A stretch of 64,000 bases of DNA from Hyaloperonospora brassicae (Eukaryota > Oomycota > Peronosporomycetes > Peronosporales > Peronosporaceae): assembly GCA_947650285.1 (NCBI GenBank), contig CANTFL010000221.1, positions 310,001 to 374,000 on the forward strand, given 5' to 3'. Below, piece by piece: positions 1-11,500 of this stretch. Made by a program: the position numbers and the translations under genes. How positions within the stretch are numbered: the stretch's first letter is position 1; each line of letters starts with the position of its first letter. The notes under the pieces were generated by a model. That model was not told the DNA's origin. It did no database searches and was given only the letters and a program-made list of their open reading frames with translations.

Positions 1-1400
1 TTTTGATGAACAGGTCCGTCATTGGCGACCAAAATCGTCTCTAATCCATTTTACATAGAAAAAACCTTGATTCACTGATGCCGTGTTGGCAAACGCGCAG
101 AAAAAACCGCCACAGAACTCGCAAAGCATCTTTAAACGAATTTACACAGCGTTTTCACCATCGATGTAGATGATTTGTGGGCCCGCTGATCGATGCTCGT
201 CTTTACATGCGGTACGGTGCGGTACGACAAGTACAAAGCGCGGTGGTCATAAATATTCTACCCTATCATATCCAAGCTTCAGAACAGACCGTCATGATGG
301 CTTTTTGGTTCAAGAAGGACAAGATAAACCTGTGGGGGAGCAGCAGGACGAGATCAGTCGTCTTGATAGATGGTGCTTCCCCTTCGGCCGCGTTGTTTTC
401 AAAGTCGCTTTCGGCATGGATTTAAAGCATTACCGAGACGTGGCCGACAGTATAAAAAGCATCATAGCATAAAATGCGATATTGCTGGTCGGCTCTAAGA
501 GAGAGCGGGCAATCATGTGAGCGTGATCCCATATCTTCCATGTGCTTAACAATAGATCAAACATTAGTCCGCTAAACGCCGTTTTGGAAGAAGACGGTGT
601 TCTCCATTACCTGAAGCGCCTGATCACCGTGTTCAAGCACGGTGAGGATCTTTCATCTCTCGCAAAGCTAAGCGATCAGGAGATATCAGAGCTGCAGATT
701 TACATAAGTGGTGATTCCCGTTCATAAATTGGTGAGACGGCGAAGGTGATCAGCCACCAGGATGTAATTGGTGCCAACTCGGGCCTTTTGTTCATGGCGA
801 AAGCCACCAGGCGGAGTTTCATCGTAATGAGAAAGTTGAGGAAGACGCCATTGTGAAAATATCGACTGGTCTTCTGTGGATTCTTCCTCCCTATCTCAAA
901 AATAAATGGTTTTGCTCCCGGTTTTACACCAACCTTTAGATTGCGGTCTTTAACCGACGGTCGCCATCGACCCTCTCCAATACTACTTCTCAATTTTGAT
1001 ATCATATTGATGGGCGAGGTACATAGTGCTCACTTGCAAGGAGACCAAGCAACTGGTTTTCTTACCGGTTCGTGACCAATAATGAAATATTTAATCGTTA
1101 CCTCTTCGTGGAGCCTGCTATAAATAAGTGACGAGGCCCGAGAACCATCAAGTATTTGTACCTTAACCTTCTGGAGAGAAGGATATCGGCTTGTTGCGCC
1201 AGTACGAAAGCAGGGAGTCTAGGCCTTTATTAATCAAAGCGAAGACGTAAGTCTCCGAGGGCCGATAGGACATTAGGCAGGCGACAAGATGCACATTGTA
1301 GAGAATACTGTCGCGATAGAATTGATTTCACATATCAAATATTGAACGTCCACGAAGCGTTGAAGAGTCGCAGGTTATTGCGAGTGCTCAGACCGACCGC
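1..1400. other. Unassigned sequence, no recognised gene
   Basis: No frame here shows a domain I recognise. The stretch holds short plus-strand frames at 170-472 and 542-727 and a 101-codon minus-strand frame at 700-1,005, none supported by a motif or a second copy in the window. It could be flank or further remains of the old gypsy element that starts near 1,400. Confidence 0.3.
542..727 (+). CDS. Short hypothetical ORF, 61 aa
   Basis: This frame runs from ATG to TAA and gives a Leu- and Glu-rich, probably helical peptide with a run such as VLHYLKRLITVFKHGEDLSS. I do not recognise the family. No signal peptide is visible. It may be the 3' end of a larger broken gene, because plus-strand frames with ordinary amino-acid composition also occur upstream at 400-470, separated by stops. 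The amphipathic character is the only reason to list it. Confidence 0.2.
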   Translation: MLNNRSNISPLNAVLEEDGVLHYLKRLITVFKHGEDLSSLAKLSDQEISELQIYISGDSRS

Positions 1401-1499
1401 TCGCCGATCATACCATAAATTATTTTAGTAGAAATGGCGATAGCGACCAGGGCATTCTGACCGACGATGTCATCATTAAAACTTACCAGATTAAATTTG

Positions 1500-2470
1500 C
1501 TGCTGGGTGGTATAGTATTTGGCTAAAGCTCTTATAAAACAGCCTCAACGTACAAACACAACAATCGACGAGCTGTGTCGGCGCACGGGCCGGTACGTGA
1601 GCGTAATTCCATTCGCAGTTTGCCCCTTCGGGTTATCGTTGTGGCTCTTGCCTAACTGATTCTTTACAATCGAATACTTTGGAAGTCTTCCCACGCTCAG
1701 CAGCTTCTAACCCTTTCACTCGCTGTGACTTCACACCAAAGGAGGAAAGCCGAAGCTCACGCGTTTTTATAGATGACCGGTCGCAGTGTCCACCCTACTA
1801 GAAAAATAAAGGTTTCCTCGGCTACGTCTCACCGGCTTGTTGCTCGACAAAACTCTCATCGAAGCCGTCTTTTTGGTCACCGGCTTGTCCTTTGACAAGA
1901 TTCTTAACGGTCCCTTTACTGAGATTTACCGGCTCGTCGACAACAAGACTCCTTCTTTCACTAGTAACGTGCGCTGCCTAACCCGGGACTTCTGTAACTC
2001 TTGGTGCTACCAGTCAATACTTCTTCAAGCTATGCCTCTTGGGGCTCGACGGCAGGCAATATCTATTTCACGCAAGTACTTCTTTAAGTCTACGAATGTA
2101 TCAAACTTTAAAGCTCTGTACTGTATTAATTTACCACTTTTGCTGTCTCGCAGAGACAGTTCGAATGGCTATCTGTCCTACCCTAGTTTTTTGTACAAAT
2201 GATGTGATGAGTTTATCGTTCGATCTTCTCGCATTCTGCTACACTTGAGTCGCCGGCACCCGAGTCGCTAAAAATTGAGTTGCCGACATCTAAGTTGCCG
2301 ATACTTTAGTCGCTGACACTTAAGTCGCCGACACATAAGTCGTGGACACTTGAGTCGGCGAAACCTGAGTCGTCGACACTTAAATCGCCTACACTAGAGT
2401 CGCCTACTCTTAAGTCGCCATTTATCGAGTCGACTATCCTTGTCGCTGTCACTCGAGCCGCTGACATTTA
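1500..2470 (-). repeat. Left LTR-like direct repeat (3' LTR) of the old gypsy element
   Basis: This segment aligns in direct orientation with 13,690-14,450. Shared landmarks include the pair around 1,555-1,575 and 13,705-13,725, the 'CGCCTTCAT/CGCGTTTTT' block before 'CCCTACTAGAA' at 1,795 and 13,940, and the 'TTAAATGG/TCGAATGGC' block at 2,160 and 14,310. Divergence is high, so the element is ancient. The right part contains the degenerate 15-bp repeats listed separately. Confidence 0.5.
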
Positions 2471-2480
2471 ATTTGTCGAC
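2244..2480. repeat. Degenerate 15-bp tandem repeat (ACACTTAAGTCGCCG-like)
   Basis: About fifteen imperfect copies of a unit close to ACACTTAAGTCGCCG run head to tail here. The same unit appears two to three times at 14,397-14,440 in the other LTR-like repeat. It therefore belongs to the LTR and differs in copy number between the two LTRs. Confidence 0.7.
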
Positions 2481-2924
2481 ACTTAATCGCCGGCTCTCGG
2501 TTCGCTGATCCCCTCACTGATATAACGAGCTTAAATCGGTCTACACCACAACTGCCCCAGTCGCAATGCGGACCTAACGGGCGATAGTTTCGACCATTCT
2601 CTACGCCGCCACGTCTGTAAGTCGTTTCGGACCGTTCTCTCTGTACCGTGGTACGAATCGTCATGATGATCATATCCGTCCTTCTCGTTGTAGCTATTAA
2701 ATGTGCTTTGCTCGGTGGTTTGTTCTCTGTCGTGTCTTTCATCCTTTCGACGACCATCAATCGACGACCATCAATCGACGACCCACGAGACGCAACTTGG
2801 ACCTGATCCGCCGTCTTCGGCTACGCTTGCTTCGTCCGCGTAGTCGGTAGTCGACGAAGCGACTCTTGACCGGAACAAATTTATTCGTCGACTTACACAG
2901 TGGGTGAATAGTCGAGCTTAGACG

Positions 2925-5900
2925 ATGTACTACACATTTCTTCGATACCGGCTTTTTGTGACCTTTATTTGTCTAGCACCATCACCGCCGACTCCGCCCA
3001 GGTCGCGCCTTCTATTGGCTATGGACCCACAGCGGCGCGAAGTCGATATTGATTCGGGTGATCCTGAAGATGATAGAATCTCCTTTCTTAGTTCTCAACA
3101 CGTCGTTGAGGCAATCCATCATACGAGCTCGCGCAGTGGTGAGTAGAATTCGTAGATGACTGCTGTACTTTATATTTTCGTCGACAACTCCATAGATATC
3201 GCGGATCTATGCGTGGTACTTTCCCACTCTCACCGAGAGAATTATTTTCTTCGCCGACAAATGTAAGCTGATGTCTTGGACTCAGTGGACCTGCGCTTCT
3301 TTTGTCGACGACTGAGAAAGCGTCCTAGACTTGGAAATTTGCTGCGCTTAGAACGACCGGGTTGAGCGACTCGTTGCATAAGTCGATACACTCTCTTAAG
3401 TAATTTTCGAGCCAGACAGCTTGGCATCGGGACAATTGTCTTGTTCGTCCAAGCGTATGATCGCTGAGCTGTCCACTGGTGTAGCGGACCGTGATTACTT
3501 GACCATTCAGATTACGCGCATCTTCGCCAAATATGGAGCTCGTCAAACTACTGTACAAGGCGTTGCCACTGATTACTTCCGGCAGATCCAAGATTCAATA
3601 AGGTACTTGTAAATGGGGACGATTCGACGCACAGGGTAGTGAAACGCAACATCAGCATATAACAACAGATTGTTCGACAACGAATGGCTCTGCTGCGTCT
3701 TGGAAACACTCAATGGTCGCTGGATTCGAACCTTGCGGTCGCTGCAGCGGTTGGCGTGGAAGTTCAAAGAATATATCTTTATAATATGGACATAAACTTG
3801 ATGTTGTGTCGACTTGTTCCGACTCGTTTACCGGACGACATACGTTTTATGAGTCGACGACATAGTATATATATATATATATGTTTTTCTGCTCGAGCCT
3901 TCGTCTGCTGCTACCATCACACCAGCGATGGCTTGGGCGACCCTGACGGAATCCTCGTCTTATCGCTTTTCTGACATCGTTGCGACGCTCGGATTTTCGG
4001 TCTGGACGTCGGACATAATCATTATCATCTTCTTCCGTGGCTCCATCGTGTCCGACGTTTACGTCGTCGACTGCTGCGACTGGCGTTGTAGCGTATTCGT
4101 CGTCAACCGATGTGACTGTAGGCGAGCCGTTCTCGTCGGCCGTATCTTATCTGACTCATCTCAGGAGAAGATCGGTTCCTTTCAATTCTGCAACGAATCC
4201 CAGTATACTTGCGAATGTAAACTCGACTTTCTAGTCGGCGTGGCCATCGACTACTAGGTCGGTATCAGAAGGAATCACTACATCATCGTCTCATTTAACG
4301 TCTTTTTAAGCTATCGAATTATTGGCTTATGGGCTTGGTCCCTCGTCGTCGAACAAGCCGACGTCTAATGTTGAACCAGATGTGACGCTTATTCCCTTGC
4401 CCAAAATGATAAACGTCGTTGAAGCGGGTATTGAGTCGACCAATCCAAAGTCTCAGCGTCTACGGGTTAGCGGGGACAAGTAATGATGCGGCGAAATCCC
4501 ACGTTACTCCCAATCTTGCTCGCCCCGCACCGCAATCGGTAGTTCCACCAGACAAGCCGCTTCGAAATATGGGTGCAGTCCGCCGTCGAGTCCTAAAGCG
4601 TTCAATTGAGTCACCAAAAAATTTCAAGGCTCCTAAAGCTTCCGCACAACCAAAGCAATCCAAATTAACTAGTTTTATTGTTTACTCAGCCTCTTCACTA
4701 CCCACAATGAGAACTCGCCGGTCTCCAGCGATTGTGTCCGTTCCACTACCCGCGGTTGCTTCTGTGTCGATGGTCCACGCTGAAGTAATTCCAATTCCAG
4801 GCTCGTCTATACATCTCGCGAACGCTTTATTAATTAGAGCCGTATCTGACGTAATGCCATCGACGTCGCCGACCCCGTCGCCGACCGCCGTCGCCGACCG
4901 CCGTCGCCGACCGCCGTCATTGTTTCGACTGATTTGTCTTCCGTCGTTCTCTATCGCCGGATGTCTGCTAGATCCTCCAAAAAGGTAAAGAAGTCCTACT
5001 ACCGTCACCATACTCAGTTCCTGTCACAGCCTTCTCGGTGGACTTCCCTGCTGTATCGACTAGCATGTATTTCATCTCCTCATTAAGAAGAAGATATACG
5101 CTTTCGTCACCCCGTCGACTCGGTCCGCTATATCCGCAGCTGTCGATTCCTTAGCTGCACGTTGGTGCACGACCTACCATTTCACTGAAGAAGAGGCAAC
5201 GAATTCAGCGGTAACGACCCAACCTCAGCAAGACATCAACAATTGAAGTGGTGGCTACCTCTTCTTCGGTGTCACCACATTTGTTAGTGTGGAGTGATAT
5301 TGAATCCAAATCCCCGTCACACCGTAGTCGACTGCTGATGTGGACTTCCATAAACCATTAGCGATTCCGTAATCGCTTCTTCGCGCTCGTGCGGGTCAAG
5401 TTGTCGCTCAAGAATCCAAGTCGACGCCTGTAATGCTAGCTTTTAGGGATTTGCGTATCTTCCATCACAGCATATCTCGCTGCTGATTGCATATAACATT
5501 GAATCGGAGCCCTATCCTTCATGTGACCGTTGAATCACTGTCGTTCGTCTTTTCCACCCCTGTTCCACTTTTTGGGCTCCTCGAGTTTGCTGAAGTGTAC
5601 GATCCGTTGAATCCGCGTCAGCATACTCTAGCTTAAGCCCCGTCGAAGTCGATAACCATGAGTGAATCTAAGCTCGGCGACGCTAAAGGTCGGCTCCACC
5701 GTCATCCCCATTCTGTACAGCCCAGTACTCCTTTGAACGTAGTCACTGATGGGTGGGTCAAGGTTCACGGAAATAATCGTGATCCAACTTCGTCTGCCCG
5801 TGCCTATGCTCGCTCAAAGTGTTTTTGACCTTGTCGGAGCATACGCATTAAATTTTAGAGTCGAATTTCTCTCGTGGATATTCACCTCAATGAAAACCCT

Positions 5901-6060
5901 TCTCGCTCGGCTCTAGCCTTGTCTTGGATTTATGCAGCTTAGGTTGAGTATGATGCCTCTCGCAAACGTCGTAGAGATCTTCTGAGGAAGGTCGCGGATA
6001 ACTTGAGTAATGCTGTAGCGGAGCTACACATCTCTTTAAGTCAGAGGAAGACTTGACGTT
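2925..6060 (+). pseudogene. Plus-strand coding remnant antisense to the old gypsy pol
   Basis: Between the left LTR and the integrase end, the plus strand (opposite to pol) holds several protein-like stretches. These are an acidic start MDPQRREVDIDSGDPEDD at 3,022, a Ser/Thr-rich stretch at 4,037-4,234, a 189-codon frame at 4,419-4,988 with Pro/Ser/Arg-rich sequence, and a charged, probably coiled segment (near KRRRDLLRKVADNLSN) at about 5,940-6,040. Frames are interrupted, so no product is claimed. The arrangement (acidic and Ser-rich start next to the LTR, coiled segment next to integrase) parallels the antisense ORFs of the chromoviruses at 26-34 kb and 53-61 kb. That parallel is an inference from position and composition, not from sequence identity. 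Confidence 0.4.
4858..4918. repeat. Short GC-rich tandem repeat (GCCGACCGCCGTC)
   Basis: A 13-bp unit GCCGACCGCCGTC is repeated about four times with small changes. It sits inside the 189-codon plus-strand frame at 4,419-4,988 and encodes Pro/Thr/Arg-rich low complexity there. Confidence 0.7.
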
Positions 6061-7269
6061 CAATGAGCAACTTTGGTTCTACGAATTCGACTCAAAGCGT
6101 CAACAGCTCCGAGAACTAAGGGTTGCTTCAAAGAACCCGACTCAAATAGTCAACAAGCTCAAAGAGCTTACGGTCCCTGTATAGGGAGACCAAACGATTC
6201 AAAGAATCAAACGCACTAAGTGCACAAGGAGTAGCTGCCTTAACAAGGCGTTGCTACTTCCTTACGATCGCAAGACGCCTCAGAGAGGCACGTGGCTTTT
6301 AGATAAAAATGGGAACTGAATTTTAATTCTTCTTTTAACCTAAATAACCACCTTAGAACAACGTATTTAACCTACTCACTTTTGACTTAAATAAACCTAC
6401 TAAAACATCTCGTAATGGATGGTTAACTAACATCAGTCTTCAACAATTGATACTTGTATTCGAATATCACCTAAAGGGAGGATCCCATCCCTTGTGTGCA
6501 CCACACCTATTGTCGACTACCAGTCGACGTGAAACCCTGTTACAAATGCCTTGCAAGATGTGGTGTCTGCGTAGTCATCTCGTAAACACTCTCTTAACCC
6601 GAACAATTCTTTGAATTGTCGTTGCCTGAGAACCCAATTATGAGTAACTGGTGGGTGCCCGAGAGTGTCGACTCGATCAACGAAGTAAAATCGCTTGACC
6701 GAATTGAAGCCTGGCGTGTTTCGTGGCTGACTCGCCCTTCTAAAAACCCTATTAAACGTGTTTTCGTCTTTGAAATCCAGGGATCCCTGTATTCGCTCCG
6801 GTCAGTACGTCCAAGTGCAAAGTTGAATCACTCATCGTCGAGGATGTAGACGCGGACGAACGTTGCCTAAGGTCGTCGATCCCTCTAGGTTTGTGCCCAA
6901 TATTATCGATGGTATACTTATTATCGCTTCTTTCAGTGTCTCTACGCTGTCTCGTGGAATTTCAGCTCGTCAGTCGCTGACATTTATTCATTTCTGTTTA
7001 GGCTTCGTGCCTTAATCTTGGTAATTTATTTATATTGGTAACCATGCATCAGTACACCTTGAAGAAGTAATTTAATTTTTATTTCTTCCCGCTAGTCTTC
7101 ACAGAACGAGAGTACGCGTGGTGCTGGTGTTTTACCTTTCGTCTGCGACTTGCAATATTTGCAGACTATTCTCTCGTTTCGTTCGCCTCGAGTAGTCGAA
7201 AAATACATATCCTTATGTTTAGTTGGTGAATGGTTCCAACGTGGGTTCATCGTATCCGACCTATTTAAC
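6061..7269. other. Interior of the old gypsy element, no recognised gene
   Basis: The stretch lies between the plus-strand remnant and the integrase C-terminus. Near 6,085-6,170 a segment with ACTCAAA-GTCAACA-GCTC spacing is present twice. A 77-codon plus-strand frame at 6,616-6,849 has no domain that I recognise. Nothing else is supported. Confidence 0.35.
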
Positions 7270-7625
7270 TCAAAACATTCGCTCGCTTATGTCAGTAGTT
7301 GTTGAACTTGTTGTGTCATCGTCGAGTATGGCTTCAGCCTCGTATCGGCCACCGGACTCGTCCAGAATCCAGATCCTTTCCGGTAGTATTTCTTCGTCAT
7401 AGTCAAGGCGATCTGAATGACCTAGTCCTTGCATTATTTTCTTCGTTAAACGTGTCCCTTTTTCGGTCATTTTTACAGGCGCGACATATGGACAACCGGG
7501 TAGAACCGATATCCGCTTCTGTCTTTCAACTCCAAATCAACGCGAGCTCTTTAACTTATTTCTTGACTTGTAAAGGACCATGCCAACAGTGAGCTAGCTG
7601 CTTTTTCATTCCAGGCTTCATCGGT
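7270..7625 (-). pseudogene. Gypsy integrase C-terminal remnant
   Basis: Reading right to left, the minus strand gives KxHGPLQVKK-like sequence near 7,580, then LELKDRSGYRFYPVVHMSRL near 7,500. After a frame change comes LPERIWILDESGGRYEAEAI at about 7,320-7,375. This is the usual order of a gypsy integrase tail: a GPY-type fold, then a variant chromo-like segment that in related elements begins with a short acidic stretch and 'YEVEAILD'. The frame carries at least one stop and one shift. It belongs to the same dead element as the integrase core at 7,824-8,530. Confidence 0.6.
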
Positions 7626-7823
7626 TCGATAAAAAAAATACACTTGGTCTCTTAAAAAAATTGAAAGCGTCATTAGACGTCCTCATTGTGCGTCGTGTTT
7701 TGAACTATGCTGTCAATAGCTCGAGTAGCTTGACCTCCTGGTGCTTTCTCATCTTGATTAGTATTGGTTACGGAATTTGTCGAATCTGTTCGTTGCTCGA
7801 ATCGACTTCGTAGATCTTTATGT

Positions 7824-8530
7824 TCACTCTTTCTTCTTGCTTTCTCTCTCACTTGATATTTTTTTGCTAGTTGTAGTGATTCCTATTAGTCTCGCGACAT
7901 CATAAATTGTATTCGTCGAGTCCATCACCCTACTATTTCTCGGCTTGGCGGTTTGTATTGACTCTATCACTGTCTTTGGTGTGATGTCGGGATCCCAATT
8001 ATGTACCAAATAGAACGGCTTCTCTCGTCTCATGGAGCATCTTTAATAATTAATAGCGATCGCCAATTTTTCTGCAATGTCAACCTAAGCTGCTTGTAGT
8101 GAACTTTTAATATACACTATCACCGTCTCTATCACTGTCTTCACACATCGCTCTTGTTGTCTGTTTGCTTGCGGACGATAGCTGAAATTGGCTCTTGACT
8201 TAGCTTGCATCATTTGATTAAACGTTTGAAAGACTTCGCTTATTAACCTGGGATCTCTGTCGTGACGAGTGAGATCAGGATTACCGAAATGACGAAAGAT
8301 ATATTATTCAACCTTTCTGATTTCGATGTATCGGTCATAGCCTTATCGATCACAAATCTAATAAAATGGTCGTATACCAAAACAGCGGCGTTTTTACTCG
8401 TCGAATCTTCGGGCGTGGTTTGAGGCAGTCCATTGCAACACTTGAAATGGTCGCTTGAAGACCATATTGTCCGGCGAATTCCCGTCGAGTGCAGGCTTGC
8501 GTTTTCTTGTACTGCAAATATCACATGCTT
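7824..8530 (-). pseudogene. Gypsy integrase core remnant
   Basis: Minus-strand fragments match the catalytic-core region of Ty3/gypsy integrases. DHFIRFVIDKA lies near 8,345-8,375 and corresponds to the strand after the first catalytic aspartate. The D-R-D-P-R box (RHDRDPRL, second catalytic Asp) lies near 8,260. SYRPQANRQQER near 8,170 stands where families have 'YHPQTDGQTER'. EKPFYLVHNWDP follows near 8,000. Several stops and frame changes separate the pieces. No intact catalytic triad can be assembled, and I do not attempt to. Confidence 0.65.
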
Positions 8531-11500
8531 GTACGTGTCTTTAAAGCTCTCATTCTCGCTCTACAATCAAACTTCCTTGACGACCATTATCATAGTCACT
8601 CCGCTTGTAACACCTTCAGTGGATTCTCCTATTTCATCTTTTGTAGACGGTTGGGTGATGCGTCCATCCGAGCCATCGCTCTCTTCACCAATCTGTTCGT
8701 CTGTAATGGACGACTTCGGTTGGTCCTCCATTACAGTTCCCTGTTTGTACATATCATTGCCAGGCCATCTTGTGTCTCCATCAAATGCGGTCATATAATT
8801 CCAGTCGACAGCTGATTCCACTATATATGGCAGCCTGTTCTTTCCCAAACCAGTTATATTCGACGAGCCTCTTGGTCTAAATAAGTAGGCGAGTATATGA
8901 TGGTTTCTTTATGCACAGTTGTTCGATCACCCGACGACTTGACTCTGTCAGCATTATAAACTTAGTTAACAATTCACACCGGTTTTCTTCATGCACTTGT
9001 TTGCGAAACTGGCAACGACCGTCGAAAATAATGGGAGCCATGACCTGCTGCACCACAAGCACGACAAGGAATTTATGGTCGGTATTCTTTTGAGTGGTCC
9101 TGTTGATGACGCTGGTTTACTTAATTACGTTGATAGGATCGTCCACTAGGATTAGATGGTACTCCCGATCGACTTATACAGTTTGGACTAGATCATACTG
9201 GCCCGCTGCGTTCGATAGGTAACGTCACCCAGTTCTTCTATCTATCCACTTCCAAAAATACGGTGTCAGGGTCCACTTTGTACTCCTTGGAAAAGTCGTA
9301 ATTTTTTCCTTCATCTTGAGAATCTATCTGGTCGGCGTGTTGTCTAAGTCTCAAGTAGACCACTGGAGCTGGGACCGGGAGGTACCCGGATCGATATCCT
9401 GGAGGGGGGTTCGATTACAGAGCGCCGGAGATAGGCTAATAAAGAATGACGAGCAACTACCCAATGGGTGGACGCTCTGCCAACCCGCATTGAAGGGTGT
9501 GTGAAAGTTGGGTGGGGTGTAGGCCCTACTAGCCAAAAAGCCTCATAGTGTAATGAAGGGTGTGGGCCCCTAGCGAGTTCAAACCGAGCCGCGGTACTCG
9601 CAGATCACCCCCGGGAGGTCTGATATGGTCACACGGCTTTAATCTCTAAATCTCGAATTTCAATCGTTTACCGTAAAACCTCTGTAGTCGCCGACGCGAG
9701 CGTGATACGGCGGCTATTTTAATTCTCTTATCGCCCTGTCCGTCCTTCACGCCGACATCGTCTATTTCAGTTGACGAGTCGGTGTTCTTCTTGTCTTTCC
9801 CGGTGATCAAATCGAGATTCATCACATCCTTTCTAGTGATTAAATCGGTGATCATATTTTAATATCACGTCGGCTCTCTGACCGAAATGTCCTGAAAATT
9901 AGACTTCATGTGCGCCGATTGAATAGGAAGTCGAATCGGTGAAGATCGGACAGTCGATTTCTGCACATCCGCCCCGTTGCTTCTTTAGTTTTTTTCGAAT
10001 AGTAGTCAATGACCATTGATTCGCTCCATTCGATGTATTCCGTCCAGTCGTTGTGGGTATATATAGTCCATCAAATCATCATCTCCGATATTTGTTTTTG
10101 ATTGCTCCACGTGATTTTTAGACGAGACTCCAACCTTCTCATATTACATCTGCTATGCTCGTAAGCATCCATTCAGGCGGAAAAAAAGTCGCACACATGG
10201 TCCGATTCCTGACGCTTCGTCGGGTAATACCAGGATCTTGCCGAAGATCGCACCATAACCAGTAGTACTCCAAAAACGCTTCGCTGAGCAACTTCCATAT
10301 TCGCTGCATTGTCTTTGACAATTGTCGGTACCAACACTTAATTGCCTTTCACAGACTCAACAAAAATGGCTTAAACCATACGTTCTACGGTTCGCACGTT
10401 CCTTTCGTCTAATAAGTGAATGTCTTGATCCACTCGAAAGCTGCATCGGACCGATATCGTCATTTCTCAAAATTAGCAATTTTCTCCAGCAGGGCATGCG
10501 TCCGTTTCTTGAGTCCTTGTACTCGTTCACTAACGGATCTGTGGTGAAGTTGATCTCACAAAATCTCTTGTGTAAGGACCGATCTTTCTTTGCCCGGACT
10601 TGCCGATTCACGGAGGGGAGTACTCCGATCCGTCGCTTGTTGTATAATTTTGTGCTCATCTTGTCTACCCGCCGGTTAGGCTGGCTCTATCTCTTCGTAA
10701 TGGCCTTGGAAGATGTCGATATCGATGTGACTTTTAGGTTGAGAGTTCGGTTTCGGTGCGAAAATCTTCACACCACGAACAGGTGTTCTGCGATCTTGGT
10801 CTTGCGTCGCGACTCTCACTATGAGGTAATGTCGCACCCTTGATCTTAGAACTCACCGATATCAAACTGTATTCGGGATTGGGGTATCCGCTGTGCGGAA
10901 ATCTTCACTCAGTAAATATTAGTCATGCGTCAACCTTGCCTTTATATCGGTTCGACCTGGTCTTGGAATAGGTCCGATCTGGTTTTGGGATCGGTCGATC
11001 TTGTCGGAATTGCGCATCTTGGGCCAGATAGGTTTCCTCTTTCACCAAAATAAAACGTGAGGATATATCCGGTAGATTGCTTCGAGCTTGTCTTGAATGC
11101 CTTTTCGAGATCTTTTAAACACTTGAGCCGTCTCGCGATCTTGTAACCAAAATCCTTTTACTTTACCGTTATTTGCTGCTATCTTAGCAGTTTGAGCTGA
11201 GATGAGTTACCTAGATATACCTTGGCCAAAGAATTTATGGTGAGTAAACGATTCAGGCGCGGTGATGTCTCTTGAACGACGAGCGGCCACATATCCTGCC
11301 CGGAAGATAAGTCTTTGATGTGCTTCATTTTTTATATAACTGTAGATGCTTTACTATCCAACCAAATTAATCACCAACCTATCTTTAAGCATACCCAAAG
11401 AAAAAGTCACTATTTAAATCAATATCACCTCTGCAATAACCACCCCCTTGATCACGTGTCGAATTGTCATAACCTGTACTCCAAAGATAACGCCAATAGT

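Noticed and set aside
2244..2480. CRISPR-like array
   Set aside because: Units are 15 bp, degenerate and without spacers; it is a tandem repeat in an LTR.
4682..5011. 109-codon minus-strand frame opposite 4,419-4,988
   Set aside because: Low-complexity mirror of the Ser/Pro/Arg-rich plus-strand frame; no independent support.
10322..10843. 173-codon plus-strand open frame inside the old gypsy element
   Set aside because: No domain, no partner elsewhere, and it lies where a minus-strand RT or RNase H would be expected; probably open by chance.
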